Of a stretch of 64,000 bases of DNA, positions 1 through 11,075 are shown piece after piece. The notes below the pieces were generated by a model. That model made no database searches and was not told where the DNA came from. It saw only the letters and a program-made list of their open reading frames with translations. Position 1 is the stretch's first letter. Every line of letters starts with the position of its first letter. A program made the translations under genes and the position numbers. The DNA is from Derxia lacustris. Its GTDB lineage: Bacteria; Pseudomonadota; Gammaproteobacteria; Burkholderiales; Burkholderiaceae_E. The stretch spans positions 310,001 through 374,000 of the forward strand of contig NZ_MUHU01000001.1 in assembly GCF_002105195.1 (NCBI RefSeq), read 5' to 3'.

Positions 1-208
1 CGACGCAAATGCGCAACAAGCGTCATCGCATTAATGAATCAATTCACAGTAACAAATGCAGTCAATACAAGACTAGGCGATAGCGCAGTGTCAAAGGAAT
101 CGACAATCCGGATCGATCACCTTCAAATGCAACCCCTGACTTCGCAGGAAACCGCGAGAAATCCCTTGCCACCGGCAAGGCGCGCGAATTGTGCGTCGAA
201 AAATGAAA
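1..208. other. Left-edge stretch with no recognisable gene
   Basis: I see no gene in these bases. The first ~120 bases are clearly more AT-rich than the rest of the window, and the small reading frames resemble no family I know. The stretch lies downstream of the 3' end of tRNA-Ala and its terminator. It could be an ordinary intergenic region or the edge of inserted DNA that continues outside the window. Confidence 0.5.
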
Positions 209-251
209 TGCCCCCTGGTCAGGATTCATTTCGAATCTGAGCCAGGGGGCA
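209..251 (-). terminator. Rho-independent terminator of tRNA-Ala
   Basis: A long hairpin has outer arms TGCCCCCTGG / CCAGGGGGCA and a partly paired inner part (TCAGGATTC / GAATCTGA). On the minus strand it is followed by TTTCATTTTT. It starts about 10 bases beyond the CCA end of tRNA-Ala, so it most likely ends that transcript. Confidence 0.8.
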
Positions 252-261
252 CGGAATTGGG

Positions 262-337
<76 letters not shown>

Positions 338-391
338 ACGCAAGACCGCGATTATAGCAACAGTTTCAGTCGGCGCAAGTGCAAAAGCGCG

Positions 392-823
392 TCACCGAAC
401 ACCATCCGGCAATGCGACGAAGCCGACCTGCTCCAGTCCGGCGGCACGCGCCATGCCAAGCACGATCGCGACCCGCTCGTAGCGGACTGCGCGATCGGCA
501 TTGATGAGCAATTGCGGCGACGGCCGCGCAGCCGCCGCCGACTTGAGCCGGCGCGCCAGCTCCTCGTCGTCGATCGGAAGCGGATCGGCGTCCCAGTGGG
601 CGGCACCATCCGCTTCGATGGCGACGGTGACGCGGGTGCCGGCAGCGACGGCCTGCGTGCCGCCGGCGCTGGGCAGATCGAGCCGGATGGCGGCGCCGAG
701 CAGGGGCGCCGCCACGATGAACACCACCAGCAGCACCAGCATCACGTCGACCAGCGGCGTGGTGTTGATGTCGGCGATGGGCGCGCGCGGCTCGCGGCGC
801 GGCGAGAAGCCGTCGAACGCCAT
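392..823 (-). CDS. exbD: ExbD/TolR-family biopolymer transport protein
   Basis: This 143-aa inner-membrane protein has one transmembrane helix (about residues 24-42) and a periplasmic domain, the standard ExbD/TolR layout. The helix begins with the family motif TTPLVDVML, and Asp26 matches the essential proton-path aspartate of ExbD and TolR. With ExbB it forms the motor that couples proton-motive force to a TonB- or Tol-type partner. It lies 4 bases downstream of exbB in the dapB-exbB-exbD run. No tonB or tolA is nearby, so ExbD and TolR roles cannot be separated. A second ExbBD pair lies at 52.2-53.3 kb. Confidence 0.85.
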   Translation of the reverse strand: MAFDGFSPRREPRAPIADINTTPLVDVMLVLLVVFIVAAPLLGAAIRLDLPSAGGTQAVAAGTRVTVAIEADGAAHWDADPLPIDDEELARRLKSAAAARPSPQLLINADRAVRYERVAIVLGMARAAGLEQVGFVALPDGVR

Positions 824-827
824 GGCG

Positions 828-1496
828 TCAGTCGGCCGACGCGCGGCTCAGCGCACGCAGACGCAGGTCGGCGGCAAAGCCGTCGAGTCCTTCGAGCAGG
901 CCGCGGTTGATGCGCGCGAATGCGTTGTAGGCGAGCACGGCCGGAATCGCGACCGCGAGGCCGAATGCCGTCATCACCAGCGCTTCGCCGACCGGGCCTG
1001 CAATGCGATCGATGGTGAGCGCGCCGCCGGCCGACAGCCCGGAGAGCGCGCGATACACGCCCCAGACCGTGCCGAACAGGCCCACGAACGGCGCCGTGCT
1101 GCCGACGCTGGCGAGCAGCGTCATGCCGGCGTCGAGCCGGGCGCCGCAGTCGGCGAGCGCGGCGCGCAGCTCGCGCGAGATGACGGCGTCGATCGCGCCG
1201 GCGGGCAGCGCGGCGGGCTCGTCGGCCAAGGCCGCCTGCGCCCGCGCCGCCGCCTGGCCGAGCGCGAGGAAATGTCCGCTGCGATCGATGCCCGCGAGCA
1301 GCGGCAGCGCCTCGTCGGCGGATGCCGCGCCCCAGTACTGCGTCAGCGCCGACACCGCCGGTCCGCGCCGCCGCGCTGCTGCCAGCCGACGGAGGATCGC
1401 CGCCCAGCTCAGCAGCGAAAACGTCAGCAGCACCAGCGCCGCGCCGCGCGTGACCGCATCGGCTTCGGCCCAGAAATGCGCGAGTCCGGCGTCCAC
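828..1496 (-). CDS. exbB: ExbB/TolQ/MotA-family proton channel protein
   Basis: This 222-aa protein has three hydrophobic helices. The last two flank the TolQ/ExbB signature around ASVGSTAPFVGLFGTVWGVY and the region GEALVMTAFGLAVAIPAVLAYN. It forms the pentameric proton channel that surrounds ExbD. I chose the GTG at 1496 because the reading frame upstream overlaps dapB and makes no sense as protein. The dapB stop TGA is embedded in a GAGG ribosome-binding site 8 bases before this GTG, so translation is probably coupled. It is followed directly by exbD. Assignment to the family is firm; Exb versus Tol is not. Confidence 0.85.
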   Translation of the reverse strand: MDAGLAHFWAEADAVTRGAALVLLTFSLLSWAAILRRLAAARRRGPAVSALTQYWGAASADEALPLLAGIDRSGHFLALGQAAARAQAALADEPAALPAGAIDAVISRELRAALADCGARLDAGMTLLASVGSTAPFVGLFGTVWGVYRALSGLSAGGALTIDRIAGPVGEALVMTAFGLAVAIPAVLAYNAFARINRGLLEGLDGFAADLRLRALSRASAD

Positions 1497-1506
1497 GGCA
1501 GCCGCC

Positions 1507-2770
<1,264 letters not shown>

Positions 2771-2807
2771 GAAACTCCGTGCGCCGCAGGGGGCGGCTCA
2801 AACTCAC

Positions 2808-2813
2808 TATCAT
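2808..2813 (+). promoter_or_regulatory. Candidate -10 element of fur
   Basis: TATCAT lies in the 101-base gap between the divergent bamE and fur starts, 58 bases before the fur ATG. No good -35 stands out, and I see no clear Fur-box palindrome here, so autoregulation cannot be argued from the sequence. Confidence 0.35.
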
Positions 2814-2871
2814 AGCGGCGACGAACGGCTCGCCGAGGTGGCGCCCGTCCCGAGCCCTCAGCCCCCACACG

Positions 2872-3300
2872 ATGACCAACACGACCGATCTCAAGTCCGT
2901 CGGCCTCAAGGCCACGCTGCCGCGCCTCAAGATCCTGGAGCTGTTCCAGAAGACCGATCAGCGGCATCTGAGCGCGGACGACGTGTACAAGCTGCTGCTG
3001 TCGGAAGACATCGACATCGGCCTGGCCACGGTCTACCGCGTGCTCACTCAGTTCGAGCAGGCCGGCGTGCTGGCACGCAACCATTTCGAGCAGGGCAAGG
3101 CCGTGTTCGAGCTGAACGAAGGCTCGCATCACGACCATCTGGTCTGCCTTGAGTGCGGTCGGGTCGAGGAGTTCTACGACCCCGAGATCGAGGCGCGCCA
3201 GCAGCGCATCGCGGCCGACCGGCACTTCGTGCTCCAGGCGCATGCGCTGGCGCTGTACGGCCACTGCACCAAGCCCGACTGCGAGCATCGCCGGCGCTGA
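2872..3300 (+). CDS. fur: Ferric uptake regulator Fur
   Basis: This 142-aa protein is a metal-responsive DNA-binding repressor. The N-terminal winged helix ends in [18 protein letters not shown] (about residues 50-67), typical of Fur. The C-terminal dimerisation and metal domain has HHDH (86-89), the structural zinc pair Cys92/Cys95 (CLEC) and a second pair Cys132/Cys137. I chose the ATG at 2872 because [18 protein letters not shown] matches Fur N-termini; the reading frame is open further upstream but unlike Fur. It diverges from bamE and is convergent with lgt. Confidence 0.96.
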   Translation: MTNTTDLKSVGLKATLPRLKILELFQKTDQRHLSADDVYKLLLSEDIDIGLATVYRVLTQFEQAGVLARNHFEQGKAVFELNEGSHHDHLVCLECGRVEEFYDPEIEARQQRIAADRHFVLQAHALALYGHCTKPDCEHRRR

Positions 3301-3322
3301 AGCGCGCCGACTGCGCAGCGGC

Positions 3323-4141
3323 TCAGCCCGCCAGCGCGCGCGGCAGCATCCGCCGCGACGCCGCCCAGGCCAGCCAGGCGCCGGCGGCGATCATCGGCAG
3401 GCTCAGCAGCTGGCCCATGCTCAGGCCGAAGGCCAGCAGCCCGAGGAAGTTGTCGGGTTCACGGCCGAATTCCGCCAGGAAGCGGAACACGCCATAGCCC
3501 ATCAGGAACACCGCCGAGACGGCGCCCGTGGCATGCGGCCGCCGGCTGAACAGCCACATCAGCGCAAACAGCGCCAGTCCCTCACCCGCGAACTGATACA
3601 GCTGCGACGGATGGCGCGGCAGATTGTCGACCTGCGGAAACACCATCGCCCAGGGCACATCGGTCGGGCGGCCCCAGAGCTCGCCGTTGATGAAATTGCC
3701 GAGCCGCCCGGCGGCCAGACCGGCCGGCACGCAGGGCGCGATGAAATCCATCAGCTGGAAGAACGGCCGGCCGCGCGCGGCGCCGAAGGCGGCCATCGCC
3801 ACCAGCACGCCCAGAAAACCGCCGTGAAAGCTCATGCCGCCGTGCCAGACCTGCACGATCTCGTCGAGATGCTCGAAGTAGTACTCGGGCTTGTAGAACA
3901 GCACATAGCCGAGCCGGCCGCCGCCGATCACGCCGAGCAGGCCCCAGAACAGCATGTCGTCGATGTCGCGCACCGACCAGCCCTGGGCGGCGATGTGCGG
4001 CCGGCGCAATTGCAGCCGCGCCAGGCCCACGAACAGCCCGAAGGCAACGAGATACATCAGCCCGTACCAGCGCACCGCCAGCTCGGCAAAACCGAGCGGA
4101 ATGTGGATGGCGACGGGATCGAACTGCGGATGAACGAGCAT
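3323..4141 (-). CDS. lgt: Prolipoprotein diacylglyceryl transferase
   Basis: This 272-aa integral inner-membrane enzyme transfers diacylglycerol from phosphatidylglycerol to the lipobox cysteine of prolipoproteins, the first step in lipoprotein maturation. Seven hydrophobic helices are visible. The Lgt signature [16 protein letters not shown] and the essential His region [11 protein letters not shown] are intact. The N-terminus [15 protein letters not shown] fits the family. It ends 22 bases from the end of fur on the opposite strand. The second enzyme of the pathway, lspA, is at 34.1 kb in this window. Confidence 0.96.
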   Translation of the reverse strand: MLVHPQFDPVAIHIPLGFAELAVRWYGLMYLVAFGLFVGLARLQLRRPHIAAQGWSVRDIDDMLFWGLLGVIGGGRLGYVLFYKPEYYFEHLDEIVQVWHGGMSFHGGFLGVLVAMAAFGAARGRPFFQLMDFIAPCVPAGLAAGRLGNFINGELWGRPTDVPWAMVFPQVDNLPRHPSQLYQFAGEGLALFALMWLFSRRPHATGAVSAVFLMGYGVFRFLAEFGREPDNFLGLLAFGLSMGQLLSLPMIAAGAWLAWAASRRMLPRALAG

Positions 4142-4216
4142 AGAAGCGGGCCGGCGCGGAGTCGGCCAGGCGGGAGCTGAGCAGGCGGCCGAGTGTAGCG
4201 GAGGGGCTGTGACGGC

Positions 4217-4453
4217 TCAGCGCCGGCGCCGGCCGACGCCGCGCTCGATGCGCTCGCGGCGCGAACGCTCGTATTCGGCGTCCTGCAGCTCGCGCTGCTT
4301 GTCGAAGCCGAATTCGCGCTCCAGCACCTCGAACCAGGCGATGGAAGCGATGAGCGGCAGCGTGAGCCACCACCACGACAGGTTGCGCAGCCAGTCGACA
4401 TCGGCCCATTTGGCGATCGACAGGCCAAAGCAGATTACGTAGATCCAGTACAT
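4217..4453 (-). CDS. Small tryptophan-rich membrane protein (TIGR04438-like)
   Basis: This 78-aa protein begins MYWIYVICFG and has seven tryptophans in its first 40 residues, including WWW. Two short hydrophobic helices are followed by a charged tail rich in Arg and Glu (RSRRERIERG). The pattern matches the small Trp-rich protein family I know from betaproteobacteria, which has no assigned function. The ATG at 4453 was chosen over longer in-frame starts because upstream codons read as Arg/Ala-rich noise. It stands alone between lgt and the divergent EAL-HDOD gene. Confidence 0.7.
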   Translation of the reverse strand: MYWIYVICFGLSIAKWADVDWLRNLSWWWLTLPLIASIAWFEVLEREFGFDKQRELQDAEYERSRRERIERGVGRRRR

Positions 4454-4653
4454 GGCGGCCCCGCGCGCAAGAGACGCGCCGGAACATACACGAGCGCCGA
4501 CGGCGGCCGCACGACCGGGCGCGCACCGCAAAACGCCCGCCATTTCCGCCGATCGGCGCCGTGCCACTGCACCGACCATCGGCAGGATGCCGCCGCGTCT
4601 GCCACGGGCGCCGCCCGCGCGCCGGGATGCGATGGCCACGGAGAACCCTGCCG

Positions 4654-5919
4654 ATGGGATCGCGAGAAGCACTCACTACGGGCGCACCCGACGACGGGGC
4701 GTCGCACACCTTCATCGCGCGCCAGCCCATTCTCGACCGCGACGAGAAGATCGTCGGCTACGAGCTGCTGTCGCGCGCCGATGCCGAGACCGACCATGCG
4801 CCGGCCCGCCACACGCGCGAGAGCGACAGCGTGCTGCTGTTCCATGCGCTGTCCAATTTCGGTGCCGACACGCTGTTCGGCGACAAGGACGCCTTCGTCA
4901 ACGCCTCGCTCGATGCGCTCGACGGCGAGCACCTGGAACTGATCCATCCCGAGCGCATCGTGATCGAGATCGCCGACCGCGCGCCGGCCGGCCGCATTGC
5001 CGAGATCGGCGAGCAGCTGGCGGCGCTGCGCGAACGCGGCTTTCGCCTGGCCGGCGGCGGCTGGATGCTCGACGACGCCTTCCGCGCCTGGCTGCCGCTG
5101 CTCGGCCATCTCAAGATCGATGTGCGCGAGCTGCCGCCGCGCGACGCCCAGCGGCTGCTCGGGCTGGCGGCGCTCAACAACAAGCTGCGGCTGGTCGCCG
5201 AGCGGGTCGAGACGCGCGAGGTGTTCGAGCGCTACCGCGATCTCGGCTTCCATCTGTTCCAGGGCTATTACTTCCAGCGCCCGCGCACCCTGGGCACCAG
5301 GAGCATCAGCCCGGCGCACGGCAATGTGCTGCAACTCATGGACCTGACCCGGCGCGAGGCCGACGCCAGCGCCATCGAGGCGGTGCTCAAGCGCGACCCG
5401 GCGCTGTCGTTCAAGCTGCTGCGCTACATCAACAGCTCGGGCTTCGGGCTGATGTGCGAGGTCACCTCGTTTCGCCATGCGGTGATGATTCTTGGCTACG
5501 CCAAGCTGTTCCGCTGGCTCGCGGTGCTGTTTGCGACCGTGGGTGCCAACAGCGTGCCGCCGGCGCTGGCGCGCACCGTCATCACGCGCGGCCGGCTGAT
5601 GGAGCTGCTGGCGCTCAAGCTGCTGCCGCGCGACCAGTGCGACAACGCCTTCGTGGTCGGCATCTTCTCGGCGCTGGACGCGATGCTCGGCATGCCGATG
5701 CAGCAGGTGCTGGCCACGCTGGCGCTGCCGGCCGAGGTGACCGATGCGCTGCTGGAGCACACCGGCGTCTACGGCCCCTTCCTGCATCTCGTCGAAGCCT
5801 GCGAGGGCGGCGATTTCAACCGGCTCGGCGATCTGGCGCTGGCGCTCCAGCTGGAGCCGTATTCGGTCAGCGAGGCGCACATGAGCGCGCTGGCCTGGAC
5901 CGAGACGCTCGGCGTGTGA
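4654..5919 (+). CDS. EAL-HDOD domain signalling protein (YuxH-like)
   Basis: This 421-aa cytoplasmic protein has an EAL-type domain (about residues 18-210) followed by an HDOD domain (about 215-400). The EAL part keeps the ExLxR-like YELLSR, LKIDV and the C-terminal LVAERVET..F..LG...FQGYYF. It lacks the DDFGTG loop that binds metal in active cyclic-di-GMP phosphodiesterases; the equivalent reads GGWMLDDAFRAW. It is therefore probably a sensor or scaffold. The HDOD part begins with LLRYINSSGFG. The ATG at 4654 has GGAG 10 bases upstream. It converges on dadA. Physiological role unknown. Confidence 0.8.
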   Translation: MGSREALTTGAPDDGASHTFIARQPILDRDEKIVGYELLSRADAETDHAPARHTRESDSVLLFHALSNFGADTLFGDKDAFVNASLDALDGEHLELIHPERIVIEIADRAPAGRIAEIGEQLAALRERGFRLAGGGWMLDDAFRAWLPLLGHLKIDVRELPPRDAQRLLGLAALNNKLRLVAERVETREVFERYRDLGFHLFQGYYFQRPRTLGTRSISPAHGNVLQLMDLTRREADASAIEAVLKRDPALSFKLLRYINSSGFGLMCEVTSFRHAVMILGYAKLFRWLAVLFATVGANSVPPALARTVITRGRLMELLALKLLPRDQCDNAFVVGIFSALDAMLGMPMQQVLATLALPAEVTDALLEHTGVYGPFLHLVEACEGGDFNRLGDLALALQLEPYSVSEAHMSALAWTETLGV

Positions 5920-5944
5920 ACCTGACGGCGGCGCGCGGCTCAGT

Positions 5945-5981
5945 TCGGGCCGTTCACTCCGCTCGGGCCGTTCGGGCCGAA
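5945..5981. repeat. Short direct repeats of TCGGGCCG between convergent genes
   Basis: TCGGGCCGTTC occurs at 5945-5955 and 5963-5973, and TCGGGCCG recurs at 5972, ending in the palindrome TTCGGGCCGAA. The repeats fill most of the short gap between the EAL-HDOD gene and dadA. No U-tract follows, so this is not a clear terminator. Confidence 0.5.
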
Positions 5982-6003
5982 GCGCCGGCGCCGGACCGCC
6001 GCC

Positions 6004-7284
6004 TCAGCGCCGCCCCATCGGCGGCCGGAAATCGATGGCCGGCGCGCGCCCGGTGAGCAGATCGGCGAGCAGCGCGCCCGAGCCCGCTCCCGTCGTCCAG
6101 CCGAGCGTGCCGTGGCCGCAGTTGAGCCACAGATTGGCCACGCGGCTGCGGCCGATCAGCGGCACGTTCGACGGCGTGGCGGGCCGCAGCCCGGTCCAGA
6201 ACGCCGGCTGCGACCAGTCGCAGGCGCCGGCAAACAGCTCGGCGCTGCGGCGCCGCAGCGTCTCGCAGCGCACATCGTCGAGCGCGCGCGGCTGCTCGCT
6301 GCCCAGCTCGACCGTGCCGGCCACGCGCAAGCGATCGCCGAAGCGCGAGAACACCAGCTTGTGCGCATCGTCGATCAGGCTCACCTGCGGCGCCCTGGCG
6401 GCATCGACCACCGGAAACGTCGCCGAATAGCCCTTGGCCGCGATGATCGGCGCGTGGATGCCGAGCGGCCGCAGCAGCGCCGGCGACTGGCTTGCAAGCG
6501 CCACCACGAAGGCATCGCCGCCGAGCGCTGAATGGCGCCCGTCGCGGCCCAGCAGCTCGGCCGCCGCGATGCGCCCGTCGCGCGCGACCAGCCGCGTCAC
6601 CTCCTGGTCGAAGACGAAGTCCACACCCGCCGCGCGCGCCCGCTCGGCCAGCGCGGCGGTGAAGCGATGCACATCGCCCGACTCGTCGGCGGCGGTGTAG
6701 TCGGCGCCGACAATGCGGTGCGCGATCGACGCCAGCGCCGGCTCGATGGCGACTGCGCCGGCCGCATCCAGCACCCGCCGCTCGACGCCGAATTCGCGCA
6801 TCAGCGCCGCGCCGGGCGCGACCGCTTCCATGACCGCGCGGTCGGTGAAGAAACGCAGGATGCCGCGCTCGAGATGGTCGTAATCGATGGCCAGCTCGGT
6901 GCGCAGCGCTTGCAGCGTGGCGCGTGAATAGCTGGCCAGCGTGACGATGTCGCGCACATTGGCGCGCAGCCGCGCGTCGGTGCATTCGCGCAGGAAGCGC
7001 AGGCACCAGTCCCACTGGCGCCAGTCCAGGCGCGGGCGGAACAGCAGCGGCGCATCGGCGCGCGCCATCCATCTGGCGATCTTGAGCGGCGCCGCCGGAT
7101 TGGCCCAGGGCTCGGCATAGCAGACCGAAATCTGCCCGCCGTTGGCGAAGCTGGTCTCGCGCGCCGCGCCGGCCTGGCGGTCGACCACGGTCACCTCGCA
7201 GCCGCGCGCGCGCAGGAACCACGCGCTGGCGACGCCGACGATGCCGGCGCCGAGAACGATCACCCTCAATTTGCTCTCCGTCAT
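6004..7284 (-). CDS. dadA: D-amino acid dehydrogenase small subunit
   Basis: This 426-aa FAD-dependent enzyme oxidises D-amino acids to 2-oxoacids and passes electrons to the respiratory chain. The N-terminal FAD motif is VIVLGAGIVGVASAWFL. Further DadA signatures are ARETSFANGGQIS, the EPALA segment, and the C-terminal FWTGLRPATPSNVPLIGRS..NLWLNCGHGTLGWT. I chose the ATG at 7284; a GTG 12 bases upstream is also possible. It diverges from livHMGF across 182 bases, which suggests a shared amino-acid catabolic context. No alanine racemase gene follows. Confidence 0.9.
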   Translation of the reverse strand: MTESKLRVIVLGAGIVGVASAWFLRARGCEVTVVDRQAGAARETSFANGGQISVCYAEPWANPAAPLKIARWMARADAPLLFRPRLDWRQWDWCLRFLRECTDARLRANVRDIVTLASYSRATLQALRTELAIDYDHLERGILRFFTDRAVMEAVAPGAALMREFGVERRVLDAAGAVAIEPALASIAHRIVGADYTAADESGDVHRFTAALAERARAAGVDFVFDQEVTRLVARDGRIAAAELLGRDGRHSALGGDAFVVALASQSPALLRPLGIHAPIIAAKGYSATFPVVDAARAPQVSLIDDAHKLVFSRFGDRLRVAGTVELGSEQPRALDDVRCETLRRRSAELFAGACDWSQPAFWTGLRPATPSNVPLIGRSRVANLWLNCGHGTLGWTTGAGSGALLADLLTGRAPAIDFRPPMGRR

Positions 7285-7341
7285 GAACCGGCGCACAGGC
7301 CGCGCCGCAAGCGCGCAACCTCGCCGGGGCCGCGATTGTGC

Positions 7342-7357
7342 GCGGATAGAATCCGCC
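7342..7357 (+). promoter_or_regulatory. Candidate -10 element of the liv operon within a small palindrome
   Basis: TAGAAT at 7347-7352 lies inside the inverted repeat GCGGAT-AGA-ATCCGC, 115 bases upstream of the livH ATG. The -35 region is not convincing. TAGAAT-type -10 hexamers recur upstream of other operons in this window, for example before adk (55372) and exbB (52177). Confidence 0.4.
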
Positions 7358-7466
7358 GCCCTCGCAAGCGCCAGCGCATTGCCCGGTTTTCAACCCGCCG
7401 GCAATGGAATGGTTCCTGCGTGCGCGCACCGGTCGGCCCGCCCTGCCCAACGCCTCAAGGAAACGC

Positions 7467-8396
7467 ATGGAGACTTTGCTTCAGCAACTCATCAACGGGC
7501 TGGTGCTCGGCAGCGTGTATGCGCTGATCGCGCTCGGCTACACGATGGTTTACGGGATTCTCCAGCTCATCAATTTCGCGCATGGCGATGTGCTGATGGT
7601 CGGCGCGCTGACCGCGCTGAGCACCGCCAAGCTGCTGCAGGAGCAGGCGCCCTGGCTGCCCGGCCCGCTGGTGCTGCTGATCGCGCTGGCAGCGGCCATC
7701 GTGGTCTGCGTGCTGGTCAACATCGCCATCGAGCGCATCGCCTACCGGCCGCTGCGCAACGCGCCGCGCTTGGCGCCGCTCATCACCGCCATCGGCGTGT
7801 CGATCACGCTGCAAACGCTGGCAATGCTGATCTGGAGCCGCAACTACATGGTGTTTCCGGCGCTGCTGCCCAATGCGCCGATGGCCGTCGGCGGCGCGTC
7901 GATCACGCCGGTGCAGGTGATGATCGTGGCGCTGTCGCTGGCGCTCATGACCGGGCTGGTACTGCTGGTCAACAAGACCAAGCTCGGCCGCGCGATGCGC
8001 GCCACCGCCGAGAACCCGCGCGTCGCGGCGCTGATGGGCATCGACCCCGACCGGGTCATCGTCATCACCTTCGCGCTCGGGGCGGCGCTGGCCGCCGTGG
8101 CCGGCGTGATGATCGCGGCCAACTATTCCATCGCCCACTTCTACATGGGCTTTCTGCCGGGGCTCAAGGCGTTCACGGCGGCGGTGCTGGGCGGCATCGG
8201 CAACCTGTACGGCGCGATGGTCGGCGGGCTGCTGCTCGGGCTGATCGAGGCGCTCGGCGCCGGCTATATCGGCGACCTCACGGGCGGCGTGCTGGGCAGC
8301 AACTACCAGGACATCTTCGCCTTCGTGGTGCTCATCATCGTGCTCACGCTGCGCCCGTCCGGGATCATGGGCGAGCGCGTCGCCGACCGCGCCTGA
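7467..8396 (+). CDS. livH: Branched-chain amino acid ABC transporter permease LivH
   Basis: This 309-aa integral membrane protein forms half of the permease of a HAAT-family amino-acid importer. It opens with the typical LLQQLINGLVLGSVYALIALGYTMVYGILQLINFAHGD and carries the permease-ATPase contact region with NPRVAALMGIDPDRV. About eight hydrophobic helices are present. The ATG at 7467 has AAGGAAA just upstream. It begins the livHMGF operon and is followed by livM after 10 bases. Substrate is probably branched-chain or related amino acids but cannot be fixed without the missing binding protein. Confidence 0.93.
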   Translation: METLLQQLINGLVLGSVYALIALGYTMVYGILQLINFAHGDVLMVGALTALSTAKLLQEQAPWLPGPLVLLIALAAAIVVCVLVNIAIERIAYRPLRNAPRLAPLITAIGVSITLQTLAMLIWSRNYMVFPALLPNAPMAVGGASITPVQVMIVALSLALMTGLVLLVNKTKLGRAMRATAENPRVAALMGIDPDRVIVITFALGAALAAVAGVMIAANYSIAHFYMGFLPGLKAFTAAVLGGIGNLYGAMVGGLLLGLIEALGAGYIGDLTGGVLGSNYQDIFAFVVLIIVLTLRPSGIMGERVADRA

Positions 8397-8406
8397 GGAC
8401 GCCGCC

Positions 8407-9564
8407 ATGACTTCCACTCCGCAAGCCCTCAACCGCAAGCCGACGCTGTTCCCGCGCTTTGCCGACAACCCGGGCGGCGCCATCGCGGCCACGCTGGTCA
8501 CCGCCGTGGTGCTGGCACTGCTGCCGTTTGGCGTGGGCCATTTCGGCAATGCCTGGGTGCGCATCCTCGACTTCGCGCTGCTCTACGTGATGCTGGCGCT
8601 GGGCTTGAACATCGTCGTGGGCTTCGCCGGGCTGCTCGATCTCGGCTACATCGCGTTCTATGCGGTCGGCGCCTACATGTACGGGCTGCTCGCGTCGCCG
8701 CATCTGACCGAAACCTTCCCAGCCATCGCGGCGCTGGTGCCGGGCGGCATGCATGTGCCGGTGTGGTTCGTGATTCCGCTCGCGGGCGGGCTGGCGGCCT
8801 TCTTCGGCGTGATGCTGGGCGCGCCCACGCTCAAGCTGCGCGGCGATTACCTGGCCATCGTCACGCTCGGCTTCGGCGAGATCGTGCGCATCTTCATGCT
8901 CAACCTGAACGCGCCGCTCAACCTCACCAACGGGCCGCAGGGCATCAACCTGATCGACCCGATCGCCTTCGGCGACTTCAGCCTGGGCAAGCGGCACGAG
9001 ATCTTTGGCACCAAGTACGTCGGCACCTATTTCTATTACTACGTGTTCCTGGGGCTGACGGTGCTGACCATCGTGGCCTGCAACCGGCTCCAGGATTCGC
9101 GCATCGGCCGGGCCTGGATGGCGATCCGCGAGGACGAGATCGCGGCCAAGGCAATGGGCATCAACACCCGCAACATCAAGCTGCTGGCCTTCGCGATGGG
9201 CGCGAGCTTCGGCGGCGTGGCGGGCTCGATGTTCGCGGCCTTCCAGGGCTTCATCTCGCCGGAGTCGTTCAGCCTGATGGAGTCGATCGTGGTGCTGGCG
9301 ATGGTGGTGCTCGGCGGCATGGGCCACATCCCGGGCGTGGTGTTCGGCGCAGTGCTGCTGGCGGTCTTCCCCGAGGCGTTGCGCTATGTGGCCGGGCCGG
9401 CGCAGGACGCGCTCTTCGGCCGCGTGATCGTCGATGCCGAGGTGCTGCGCATGCTGATCTACGGCGTGGCAATGGTGGCGATCATGCTGCTGCGGCCCAA
9501 GGGGCTGTGGCCGGCGCCGGTACACGGCGTGGTGCCGGCCAAGACCGGCGGAGCGGCGCAATGA
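8407..9564 (+). CDS. livM: Branched-chain amino acid ABC transporter permease LivM
   Basis: This 385-aa integral membrane protein is the second permease of the transporter. The LivM core YVMLALGLNIVVGFAGLLDLGYIAFYAVGAY is clear, as is PTLKLRGDYLAIVTLGFGEIVRIF. A MAMGINTRNIKLLAFAMGASFGGVAG-type segment marks the coupling region. TGAGG lies 8 bases before the ATG. The stop codon overlaps the livG start (ATGA), so the two are translationally coupled. Confidence 0.93.
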   Translation: MTSTPQALNRKPTLFPRFADNPGGAIAATLVTAVVLALLPFGVGHFGNAWVRILDFALLYVMLALGLNIVVGFAGLLDLGYIAFYAVGAYMYGLLASPHLTETFPAIAALVPGGMHVPVWFVIPLAGGLAAFFGVMLGAPTLKLRGDYLAIVTLGFGEIVRIFMLNLNAPLNLTNGPQGINLIDPIAFGDFSLGKRHEIFGTKYVGTYFYYYVFLGLTVLTIVACNRLQDSRIGRAWMAIREDEIAAKAMGINTRNIKLLAFAMGASFGGVAGSMFAAFQGFISPESFSLMESIVVLAMVVLGGMGHIPGVVFGAVLLAVFPEALRYVAGPAQDALFGRVIVDAEVLRMLIYGVAMVAIMLLRPKGLWPAPVHGVVPAKTGGAAQ

Positions 9565-10327
9565 GCGAGCTGATTCTTCATGTGAGCGGCGTCAACAAGC
9601 GCTTTGGCGGCTTGCAGGCGCTGGGCGACGTGGGCCTCGACATCACGCGCGGCCAGATCTACGGGCTCATCGGCCCCAATGGCGCCGGCAAGACCACTTT
9701 CTTCAACGTGATTACCGGGCTTTACACGCCCGACTCGGGCGAGTTCGTGCTCGGCGGCGAGCCCTATGCGCCGACCGCCGTGCACAAGGTGGCCGAGGCC
9801 GGCATCGCGCGCACCTTCCAGAACATCCGCCTGTTCCCCGACATGACGGCGCTGGAGAACGTGATGGTCGGCCGCCATGTGCGCACGAAGAGCGGGCTGG
9901 CGCGCGCCATCTTCAAGACTCGCTTCGAGCGCAACGAGGAAGCCGACATCCGCCGGCGCGCCGAGGAGCTGCTGGAGTTCGTCGGCATCGCGCGCTACGC
10001 GAGTTTTCAGGCGCGCACGCTGTCCTACGGCGACCAGCGCCGGCTGGAGATTGCCCGGGCGCTCGCCACCGAACCCAAGCTGCTCGCGCTCGACGAACCG
10101 GCCGCCGGCATGAACGCGACCGAGAAGCTCCAGCTGCGCGAACTGCTGGTGCGCATCAAGGCCGAGGGCCGGACCATCCTGCTCATCGAGCACGACGTGA
10201 AGCTGGTGATGGGCCTGTGCGACCGCGTGACCGTGCTCGATTACGGCAAGGTGATTGCCGTCGGGCCGCCGGCCGAGGTGCAGCGCAATCCGGCGGTGAT
10301 CGAGGCTTATCTCGGGGGAGCGCAGGC

Positions 10328-10331
<4 letters not shown>
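9561..10331 (+). CDS. livG: Amino acid ABC transporter ATP-binding protein LivG
   Basis: This 256-aa cytoplasmic ATPase powers the LivHM permease. It has Walker A GPNGAGKTT (38-46), the LivG-specific GIARTFQNIRLFPDMTALENVMVG, the signature LSYGDQRRLEIARALAT, Walker B LLALDEPAAGMN and the switch His in LLIEHDVKLVM. The start overlaps the livM stop and the stop overlaps the livF start, both by 4 bases. Confidence 0.95.
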
Positions 10332-11065
<734 letters not shown>

Positions 11066-11075
11066 CCGCTGCGGC

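Noticed and set aside
2771..2871. Fur box between bamE and fur
   Set aside because: I looked for a GATAATGATAATCATTATC-like palindrome and found none of convincing quality.
5944..5981. Terminator between the EAL-HDOD gene and dadA
   Set aside because: The TCGGGCCG units are direct repeats; only a short TTCGGGCCGAA palindrome forms and there is no U-tract.
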